Below are positions 55,511-64,000 of a DNA stretch of 64,000 nucleotides, in pieces; the stretch's first letter is position 1, and each line of letters starts with the position of its first letter. Origin of the DNA: Pagrus major. Taxonomy: Eukaryota > Chordata > Actinopteri > Spariformes > Sparidae. The notes below the pieces were generated by a model that saw only the letters and a list, made by a program, of their open reading frames with translations, searched no databases and was not told the DNA's origin. A program made the position numbers and the translations under genes. Location: positions 24,107,806 through 24,171,805 of the forward strand of contig NC_133215.1 in assembly GCF_040436345.1 (NCBI RefSeq), given 5' to 3'.

Positions 55511-56136
55511 AAGTCACAATCATGCAACATGATTATTTTTACTAATTTGATTTTTTAAGGTAATTTAATTCTAATAGATGAAGCTAACCTCTTTGGAGTT
55601 TTTTTCCCTTTGTTTGGATAACAATTAAGATTGATAACCAAGTTGTCTTTTATATTTGTTGTTCTTGGTGTCCTTGACATTGTCCAGCACAGTGCCTATA
55701 CTGTATCATGGTGGAGAGAGAAATCCGAGCACTCCATTTAAAAACAACAACAATGTATGTAGGCTGCTAAGGAATGTATAAGACAGATTCCAACATGCGT
55801 CAAAGCACAAAACATCAGCTTTTTCTGAAGATGATGACTGAAACTTGACAGTAAGAAATTGTGTCCTACATTGTCAAAAACAAAAAAAAATGTGTGGTTG
55901 CTTGATGTCTGTACATGACGCAGCCTACTATACTGGCTTGTTTTACTTGTCCTGCCCTCTTTAAATGGAATTGAAGGCCAATCAGAACGTACGCAGGACA
56001 ACCGTCACAAACTGGCAGTTGTGACTTCGACAGAAAGCTGAAGATTGCAGACAATTTTGGACTGGTGTTTCTGAAAGTTCATTGGAAATATATACTGCAT
56101 GCTTTCCACTGGGCCACACACCTGGACTATCAGCAC

Positions 56137-56188
<52 letters not shown>

Positions 56189-57525
56189 CAGAGCATGCCG
56201 TCAGCTCAGCTTGTAAAGGACTGGAGACGACTGAATTGTGCTTCATTATTGTTGTCGGTTTACCGCCAAATAACATATATGTGGAGTTCAGATTCTGTTG
56301 TAAAAAAAAAAAAGGAAAATCTGTGTCAAAGTGTAACTTGATGAGTGAGATGGAGATGTTCCTGTGGGTAAAACTGTAGCTCCCATACACAGAGAAAACA
56401 GGCTCACAGCTACTCTGCTTGTATGGGGTCTAAAGATGGCAACTTTTCTTGTAATGTGTGCTTTTATACATGCACTGTGTGAGGGCACGATGGAAGTGTT
56501 TGAGACCTGAGCCATCACTGATGTGGATATTATGTACAGGGGCAGCAGTATCTTGTGATGTCAAGTGAAAACAAATGTTACCAGTGGAATGAACAAACAT
56601 TAGCTGTGTCAAATGGAGCTGAATATGTACCTTTGATCAACCAGCATAATCTCAAGGAGGTTTTGTAAAGTTTTAAGTTGTGCTTTTGTTTCACTTCTTT
56701 ATCCATCAGCTCACAGAAATTCTCCTTTGTTGTTGAGAACAAAAAGCACATTTCATGTCAAATTTGTTCTCCCTCATTCAGTCTCCATCAGACTGCAAGT
56801 TTTTGCTATTTCCTGGTGATGTTGCCAAATTCCAATCTTTCAGTTTTGTCCACATTAATAAGCTGCAGCACTGACTGTACCGTCAGTAACTCCGATTTTA
56901 GACTTTCCAGAGTTAGTCCAAAGGCCAGACTACACATAAAACAGGGACCATGTCTATTAGAGTTGTGCTTGTAATGCTTTATATTCCAAAAAAAAAGATC
57001 ATATCCAGGGTTTAATTTAATGACAGATTGTCATTAAGGGTGCTCTGTGTCATATAAAATCATGGAAGGGGTTTCCGTCATCTCGGGGATCTAATCACTG
57101 CTGTGGGTCTTCAGACTCACCCTCAGCTAAATGTGAGCACTTTATAGCCTGTAGTGTCAGAGACGTAGAAGTAAGAGATTTGGCAAATAAGACATTTCAA
57201 ATTAAATGTCTGCACTGGAACACAGATATAATTCAGACGAAATGAAGCTGCAACACTGCGTCAAAACATTTTTGTGACACTTAAAATAGAGGACGGAGGC
57301 TTACATGATGAGAGAAATGAGTGAAAAGAGGTAGTGAGATAAAGAGACATGCAGGACAGTAAGATGGTGATATTTCTCTTCTCGTGCTCAATATTATTTG
57401 TTTACATTTTTAAGTATTAAACAGCTGTTTGGGTCTGTTACTCATTGTGTATAGTTACTCTTTGCATTAAAAAATAAAAAGATCATACATTTTGAAAAAA
57501 AAACGACTCCTGATTTGATTATTTT
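55511..57525 (+). pseudogene. Duplicated abca1 3'UTR
   Basis: Matches 48613-50611 with few substitutions. Differences include a shorter poly-T and a longer TG tract at about 56141-56187. It keeps the miR-144-type site (near 55698) and the AATAAA at 57473-57478. It lacks the tandem miR-33 sites, which lie upstream of the retained part. ORFs within it are the same chance ORFs seen in the true 3'UTR. Confidence 0.9.
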
Positions 57526-58666
57526 ACAATTAAATACATCAGATAAAAGCACAATAAAACACAATAAAACAATAAAATAAACACTAAAATAAACAATAAA
57601 ATAAAATGTAAGAAACAATAAGAACTGTCATGATAAAACAATCAGTCAGTTAGGAGTGTTAAAAGCCAGGGAGAAGAGGTGGGTTTTGAGCAGGGATTTA
57701 AAATTTTCTAAATTTGGAGCTGTTCTAATGCAGAATGGCAAGTTGTTCCAAAGTTTTGGAGCAGCGACCACGAAGGCTTGATGACCTCTTGTTTTTAGCC
57801 TAGATTTTGGTATGCTGAGGAGGAATTGGTCGGCTGACCGTGATGTTCTACATGGAGTGTGGGCAACAAGCAGGTCACCTAGATAAGGGGGAGCCAAGCC
57901 ATTCATGGCCTTGAAAGTCAATAATAAAATTTTAAAACTTATCCTCTGGCAAACAGGAAGCCAGTGGAGAGACCTCAACACTGGGGTTATGTGCTCAGTT
58001 TTTCTGGTGCCTGTTAAAAGGCGAGCGGCTGCATTTTGGACCAGCTGGAGACGTTGGATAGAGGACTGGTCTAGGCCCACATACAGAGCGTTGCAGTAGT
58101 CCAGCCGGTTTGTAATAAAAGCATGTACCACTTTCTCTAAGTCACCCGGGGGAAGGTAGGCTTTTATTTTGCTTATTAATCTCAATTGGAAGAAGCTTGA
58201 GCTGACCACAGATGAAATTTGTTTTCCAAATTCAAAAGAACTATTAAGGTGCACTCCCAGACTTTTCACGGAATTGAGCATATTTGAGGAGATAGGCCCA
58301 AGGATAGGTTCATCCCCCAATGGCAGTGGGGAGCCAAACACAATAACTTCTGTCTTGCTCTCATTTAATTTTAAAAAGTTTGAGGACAGCCACAACTTAA
58401 CTTCGTCCAGACAATCAAGCAGAGGTTGCAATGCACCTTTGCTTTTGATTTAGGGCATGTATATCTGAACATCATCAGCAAAGCAGTGGAACAAGACATT
58501 ATGCTTTTCAAATATAGAACCTAGGGGCAACATATATAATGAAAATAGGGTGGGGCCCAGAACCGAACCCTGGGGACACCACATACGAGCGGAGCATGTC
58601 CAGATGAATAATCTCCCAGGCGAATTGAAAAAGTCCTGTCCGTCAGGTAGGAGTTAAACCATTTTA
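57526..58666 (-). mobile_element. L2-like LINE, 5'-truncated, minus strand
   Basis: Its minus-strand ORF at 58431-57646 (261 aa) is the C-terminal part of a LINE reverse transcriptase, with LSSNFLKLNESKTEVIVFG, VQNAAARLLTGTRK and LHWLPVCQRISFKILLLTFK. Just upstream on the minus strand, around 58450-58490, is the catalytic FADD motif, followed by an in-frame stop. The 3' end is an AATAAA-rich tail at about 57526-57610. It interrupts the duplicated segment between 'gattatttt' and 'ctgcggcag', which flank only 13 bp in copy 1. A dead, truncated copy. Confidence 0.9.
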
Positions 58667-58865
58667 CTGCGGCAGTGACCAAAGGTTTGACAGATGGAAG
58701 TTTGTAGCTAATGATTGAACAAAAGATGTGTTTACTGTCTGTGTGGGCGTGTGTGTTAATGCTCGCTATAACTTTGTAGAGCGAGGCCCCCCCCCCACAC
58801 ACATAATCTACTGCTAGCAAAAACACACAGTGGTTTCAGTTACTCTGAGTTATTCACCCACCAAC

Positions 58866-59657
58866 ATGATGACTGGAAGAGCTGTTTTTCTGGGACTTCT
58901 GCTCATCTGCGTGGCTGCAGGTAAAAAAGAAAAACACTCAGTTTGAGGTATTTTATACATTTATGGTAAAGTGGGTGTTATAGATCAAGATAAAGGAGTA
59001 TAGAGCCATTTTTAACAGTTTCTCTACATATTGTGCCTTTAAGGATTTCATTTTCGTGGTGTTACAACATGTGTCAGAGGAGATTCAGTTTTTTGACACT
59101 GAACAACAGAAAAAGAAACATTGATGTTGAGGTGAAACAGAATTATATAATACTTGTTTGCATGCTTATTATAAGCATTGTACATTAAAATCATATGTAT
59201 GTCATATTACATAGCAGGCACTAGAGGTGGACGATATGGTAAAAAAAAATCATATGACATAATTTTGACAGATGTTATCATTGTGATTTGATTCACGATT
59301 AGTGGGAAAACTAATACAATCATGACAATGCAGTGTTTGTTGGGGTCTGTGCCAAACAAATGTGTCCTTTATATCTGGAAAACAAGATTTGTGCAGCCCT
59401 AGTAGGCACTCATATACTCGTAGTGTGTTAACTAGAACAGATCAGAAATAACTCTATCTAGTCTCGGCTGAAAAGGTACTTTTGCATGAAGATGATATTT
59501 TTGTGTCTGTATCAGGTGGGTTGCTTACTCACTAGCTCATAAACAGGAGTTTATGAGTCAATTATTTCAACATGTATGGTTTTATCAGTCATCTGCTCTC
59601 TTTATAGATTCTGAGGCGTCTGGACTCCCGAGAAAGGTGCTGCATCTTGACTTATCG

Positions 59658-59701
<44 letters not shown>

Positions 59702-59930
59702 ATATAGGAGGGTGTTTTGATTATGATTAAAGAGGATAATAAGTGTGTAATTCAAGTCATTTTAAACATGTACTATGGTGAATGAGTTTTCTTCTGTTAA
59801 GTTGTTTTATGTTCTGGCAGCCTTCCTGTCCTGAGATGGAGATCATGGTGTGCCCCCGGCACTTCGAACCGGTGTGTGGCAGCGATGGAAACACCTACGG
59901 CAACGAGTGCACCCTGTGTGACCAGAGACA
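58866..59930 (+). CDS. Kazal-type serine protease inhibitor (SPINK-like), copy 2, partial (exons 1-3)
   Basis: Duplicate of the gene at 50874-53387. Exons: 1 = 58866-58920 (identical to copy 1), 2 = 59608-59636 (one codon shorter, in frame), 3 = 59821-59930. Exon 4 should lie a few hundred bases past the window end. The Kazal cysteines in exon 3 are all kept, with [13 protein letters not shown]. The inhibitory loop is changed from CPLNLAPVC to [10 protein letters not shown]1 is therefore Arg, predicting trypsin-like protease targets. About 10 of 37 exon 3 codons differ and only one change is silent, while the flanking introns differ by a few percent. There is no stop or frameshift, so it is probably functional if exon 4 is intact. 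Confidence 0.85.
59220..59410. mobile_element. Small MITE-like insertion in intron 1 of Kazal gene copy 2
   Basis: This segment is absent from the same intron of copy 1. It is flanked by 'aggcact' on both sides, a likely target-site duplication. Its right end is 'gtgcagcccta', the terminal sequence seen in the hAT-like MITE at 15464-15835. Some interior phrases also resemble that element. Part of the extra DNA to about 59545 is unexplained. Confidence 0.6.
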
Positions 59931-60601
59931 GTGAGTACACACAGCTGCTGCATCCTCACAGCATTCTCACCTAAAGTCAACTTTATGGAGGATAAAGTGC
60001 TGGAGTCGCCCCCTGGTGGTGAAACAGCAGCTGATTCAAATGACTGCACGCTTTCCAGTCCAGCCTATTATTCATGTCCTGGTCTGGAAATGAGCTGGGG
60101 CTCATTAGTCACTGCTAGAAAACGCTGGTCACATCTCTGGTGAGCAAATCATGAAAAAGCACTAAATTTCATGAGATCTTGCAGCGTTGCATACAAACCT
60201 CTTTGAATCACAAAGAAGCTTTATTAAAGGAAACATATGTTTTCTGTTTTGGACTTTTATGTAAATAATAGTGCTCTCTGTCTCTTTCTGTCTGACTGTG
60301 TATATAAAAATCCTCATTGATGGCATTTACCACTTTATCCCAAATTACCTCTCCACTGTTGCCCAAATGTGCTTCTACATCCAGACACAACAGAGTTAAT
60401 ATGAGGTGTGATTTCTTATCAAATTCAAATCATCTTTATTGCCATGTGTGTTACATCATTGCCAACGCTAAATAAATAAACAAGAAAACAAGATAGATAA
60501 TAAGACGACAAATACATTTTAAACATGCACACTGTAAATCACTGAGAAATATTTACTGTGGAGCTTCTTTCTTTTAGTTCATAACAACGGTTTATACTTT
60601 G

Positions 60602-60928
60602 CAGTGATGGAATGTAATTAAGTACATTCACTCAAGCACCAGCATTAAGTACAGTTTTGAAGTATTTGTACTTTACTTGAGTATTTAAATGTTCTGCTAC
60701 TTTGTACTTCCCCTCCACTACATTTAAAGGGAAATGCTACATTTATTTGATAACTTTAGTTACTAGTTACTTTGCAGATTGCAGGCTGCATGAGAGCCAG
60801 ATCAGTGTATTTTTGAATGTATTTATTTTATCACCAATCTGACTTAAAAAAAAACAAAAAACAAACACTGATTCCAATAATCACAAAAAATGCTGAATAT
60901 TGGATCCAATAATGGACCATGTTGATTA
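60602..60928. mobile_element. hAT-like MITE in Kazal copy 2, left part
   Basis: Copy of the 52304-52855 MITE, from its CAGTGATGG end to the point where the L1/Tx1-like LINE enters. The right part is at 63776-63877. Confidence 0.75.
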
Positions 60929-63775
60929 TTATTATTATTAGACCTCATACATGAAGTGGGATTAATACAAAGATTCAGTCTGTGAAACAAGGTACTAACA
61001 AAGAGACAGTTTCCCCCCACCCCCTCCCTCCCTTACAGAGAAGTAACAATGAAATAGGGTATAGTGGGTTTTGATATAAGTAGTAGTGGCAATGGTAGTC
61101 TAATATTGACCATGCATGCCTAGACATACATAGACATATGTACATATATGTCATGCATGCTCACACGCTTACAAACACACACACACAAAAAAAAAACAAT
61201 ACTAACAACACTAAAACATTAAATAAAACACTTAAACATAGAAACTTGAACAAAATAAGACAGAGAAAAAAATAAAAAATACACCTACTGTGCTACAAGC
61301 TATTGTTTATGGGGGGAATATAATTATGTGAAGAGGTGACGGCCTGCGGGCATTGGCAAGAATGTCTATCTGGAGAGATCTGACATGATCTAGGAAGGGT
61401 TGCCAGATTTTATGGAATTTTTGTTCTGAGAAACAAAGGGAGTATTTAATTTTTTCCAATCTCATAAAATGAAGAGCATCCTTTATCCATTGAGAGTGAG
61501 AGGGGGGGCAAGGGCTCTTCCATCGCAACAGAATGGCACGTCTTGCTAGTAGTGTGAGAAAGGCAACAAGCTCAGCAAAATAGGACGGCAGTGAGACGCC
61601 AGTGGGTAGGACACCAAACAGGGTAAGTAATGGTGAAGGTTGGATGTTGGCAGATGTGATGGCTGAGAGGGAGTCAAAAATGCACGTCCAGAAAGGAGCA
61701 ATGGTGGGGCAAGACCAGAACATGTGACTGAGATTGGCTGGTCCTTAGTGGCATTTGTCACAGTTTGGATTAATGTCAGAATAGATACGAGCCAGCTTAC
61801 TTTTAGACCAGTGAACTCTGTGAATCACTTTGCATTGTAAAACGCCATGGCGAGCACAGACTGATTATGAGTGGACCCAACTCAGAGCATGCTCCCAGGA
61901 AGCAGGACCTATATCCTCACCAAGCTCTGCAGACCATGTATTGCGTAAAGCATCGGAGGTTGTTGTCCGAGTTTTGAGAAGAGTATTGTGCAGCATTGAA
62001 ATGGAACCTTTGAGATTGGGGTTAACTCCAAGTATGGTATCAGTGAGGGTAGATGGAGGGAGGGCAGGGAAGCCAGGAAACCGATTGCGAACAAAATCTC
62101 TGACTTGCAAATATCTAAAGAAATGGGTGGGCTGCAAATTGAAAGCTTGAGTTAACTGGTTGAAGGAAGCGAATATGCCACTAATGTAAAGGTGTTTTGT
62201 TGACACAATCCCCAGGTCTTTCCAGATCAAAAAAGCCTTGTCAATAACTGATGGAGTGAACAAAGGGTTAGAATGTGCTGGGGATAAGACAGGCATTAAC
62301 TGTAGCCCAAAGTGGGAGGCATAACAGAGACATCAGAGAAGAGGGACTACATGAGGCTTCTTCAATCTAAAGCCATGGTGGAGATTGGCTACTGGTGCGG
62401 CACCAGTGCAATATTGTTCTAATGTTTGCAGCCCAATAGTAGAGCAAAAAGTTGGATAGAGCTAGGCCGCCCAACTCCTTAGGTTTTTGTAGAATTTCTT
62501 TTTTGATCCTAGGGGTGCTTTTGTTCCAAATAAATTGTGAGATTGAGCTATCAAGTGAGTGGAAAAATGGTTTAGGGAGGAAGATAGGTACACATTGGAA
62601 AAGATACAAGAACTTGGGCAGTACATTCATTTTAATACAATTTATCCGACCAGCGAGAGACAAAGGTAATAGAGACCACCGGTGGATGTCTTGGGATAGC
62701 CTGGCTAAAAGGGGGGAAAAGTTAGATTTAAATAGTTCTGAATAGTTTTTAGTTACACAAACACCCAAATATTTAAAGTGCTCCAGAGACGTTCTGAATG
62801 GCAACTTTGAGAAGGGATAGGCTGTGGTCGCAGCATTGACTGGCATAAGTTCGCTTTTATGAAGATTTAATTTATAACCTGAGATATGCCCAAATTCTTT
62901 CAACACGTTTAGTACTAGGGTGATAGATTTGTCTGGGTGGGAAAGAAAGACCAAAAGGTCATCAGCGTATAGGGACAATTTATGTTCTATGCCACCTCTT
63001 GAGATACCCAGCATCTGACTGGACCTGAGGGCTACTGCTAGAGGTTCACTGGCAATGGCAAACAGCAATGGAGATATAAATGTATTGCCAAAGCCAAAAC
63101 GTTTCAATGTGTAAAACAGGTAAAGCCACTCCACACGGTCAAATGCCTTTTCAGCATCCATTGAAATGACCAGCTCAGGGGTGTCAGAGGTTGTGGGTGA
63201 ATACAGAATATCAAATAGTCGCCTGACATTATGAAAGGAATGTCTGTTCTTTACAAACCCTGCTTGGTCTCCGGCGATGATAGTTGGAGGGATACACTCC
63301 AGTCGCCTAGCCAGCATTTTAGCTAGTAGTTTGACATCTGCATAAAGCAGAGAGATAGGGCGATCATTACTACAGGACAGGACTATCCTTCTTTAATATA
63401 AGAGAGATAGTAGCCTGACGTAATGTGAGAGGGAGTAAGCCACTTTGCAGTGATTCATTAAGCATGTTAAGTAGTAGTGGGGACAGTGTATCTGAAAATG
63501 TTTTTAAAAATTCGGCAGGGAAACCATGCATTAAAGCACTCCTAAGTTTGTTTATTGTTAATGGTGCGTCCAGACTAGATGCCACTTCAGAGTTGATAGA
63601 GGGGATGTCTAAGGAACTAAAAAAGTGTTCGTACTGTGTTTTGTTATCTGGGCTCTCAGAGGTGTATAATGACGCATTAAAGTCTCTGAACTGATTGTTA
63701 ATGGTTTGAGGGTTAATGGTTATTCCAATATCTGTGTTAATCTGGGTGATGTGCGATGATGAGGAGGACTGCTGA
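60929..63775 (-). mobile_element. L1/Tx1-like LINE, 5'-truncated and decayed, minus strand
   Basis: Minus-strand ORFs in successive frames make up an L1-clade ORF2. 63775-63370 is the RT N-terminal part. 63317-62367 is the RT core, with DAEKAFDRVEW, LSLYADDLLVFL and GYKLNLHKSE. 62296-61865 and 61761-61307 are the C-terminal region, with an HMFWSCP-type motif split across frames. The 3' end is an ATT/TAA microsatellite at 60929-60940. The endonuclease domain and ORF1 are missing and there are several frameshifts, so it is not mobile. It sits inside the MITE in intron 3 of Kazal gene copy 2, opposite to gene orientation. Confidence 0.9.
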
Positions 63776-63877
63776 AAGTACATTTTGCTTGGGTGACTTT
63801 CACTTTTAAAGTAATATTTCAACACAATGTCGTTACTCTTACTCAAGTATGACCTTTGGCTACATTTTACAACACTG
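63776..63877. mobile_element. hAT-like MITE in Kazal copy 2, right part
   Basis: It continues the MITE interrupted by the LINE, ending 'cattttacaacactg' as in copy 1. Beyond it, 63878-64000 matches copy 1 intron 3 sequence that leads to exon 4. Confidence 0.75.
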
Positions 63878-64000
63878 ATATCTTGCAGCTAATACTACCC
63901 ACTGACTTCTCTCCCCAGTTTTCTTTTCTCCTCTTTCTGATGGTCAGGGAAATTGAGAAACACAGAATATAGTATGTTGTTTATTTTTTCAAAGCTAACC

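Larger units (their letters stand above)
53837..64000. repeat. Tandem segmental duplication, copy 2 (with insertions)
   Basis: Second copy of the 45832-53836 unit, in direct orientation and running past the window end. It is expanded by three retroelement-derived segments (54834-55510, 57526-58666, 60929-63775) and a small MITE (about 59220-59410). It lacks the segments matching 46837-48612 and 52648-52753 of copy 1. Confidence 0.9.

Noticed and set aside
55061-55558. 165-aa ORF as a host gene
   Set aside because: The sequence is the palm region of a LINE reverse transcriptase. Its last residues come from copied abca1 3'UTR.
56678-56974. 98-aa ORF found identically at 49768-50064
   Set aside because: Conservation reflects the recent segmental duplication of the 3'UTR, not coding constraint. 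It has no domain.
60929-63775. An endogenous retrovirus
   Set aside because: No LTRs, gag, protease or envelope-like sequence. The RT motif set (YADDLLVFL context) and simple-repeat tail are those of an L1-clade non-LTR element.

Overview
The window is vertebrate, almost certainly teleost fish, genomic DNA. It has a 49-exon gene with GT-AG introns, many long CA/TG microsatellites, hAT-like MITEs, and L2/CR1-type and L1/Tx1-type LINEs of the kinds common in ray-finned fish. The dominant gene, on the + strand, is abca1, the ABC transporter that exports cholesterol and phospholipid to apolipoprotein A-I. I followed every coding exon from the ATG at 15259 to the TGA at 47920. The joined exons total 6816 nt in one open frame, giving 2271 residues, close to the human length of about 2261. 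Whether this is the abca1a or abca1b paralogue cannot be settled from the window.

Layout. 1-10.9 kb is upstream DNA with no convincing gene. It holds a few old repeats and, at 4.1-4.4 kb, three near-identical copies of the ABCA1-type LXR/RXR response element (DR4). 10.93-11.05 kb is the abca1 core promoter, with an E-box, a CArG box, a DR4 LXRE and a TATA box in that order. 11.05-11.19 kb is the untranslated first exon. 15.2-47.9 kb holds the coding exons: a first membrane helix and large extracellular domain 1 to 37 kb, TMD1 to 38.5 kb, NBD1 and linker to 41.4 kb, extracellular domain 2 to 44.2 kb, TMD2 to 45.5 kb, and NBD2 plus C-terminus to 47.9 kb. Intron 8 (27.8-32.7 kb) contains six further DR4-like elements in 2.5 kb. 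The 3'UTR (47.9-50.6 kb) has two tandem 8-mer miR-33 sites and one 8-mer miR-144 site. Beyond it lies a small four-exon Kazal-type (SPINK-like) secreted protease inhibitor gene at 50.9-53.5 kb.

From 53837 to the end, the window repeats itself. A tandem duplication with a unit of about 8 kb (start 45832) copied the abca1 3' end and the Kazal gene. In the second copy, the abca1 coding fragment was cut by a LINE-RT fragment that replaced its last exons. An L2-like LINE was inserted between the copied 3'UTR and the second Kazal gene. A 2.8-kb L1/Tx1-like LINE was inserted inside a MITE in the last visible Kazal intron. The second Kazal gene keeps its signal-peptide exon unchanged, but its inhibitory-loop exon has many amino-acid changes, including P1 Leu to Arg. 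Its last exon should lie a few hundred bases past the window end.

How it works together. Sterol sensing (LXR DR4 elements at the promoter, far upstream and in intron 8) and microRNA repression (miR-33, miR-144) would act on one cholesterol-efflux gene. The downstream Kazal genes are unrelated in function and appear to be hitch-hikers in a young segmental duplication. All family assignments come from sequence recognition from memory; no database search was run.
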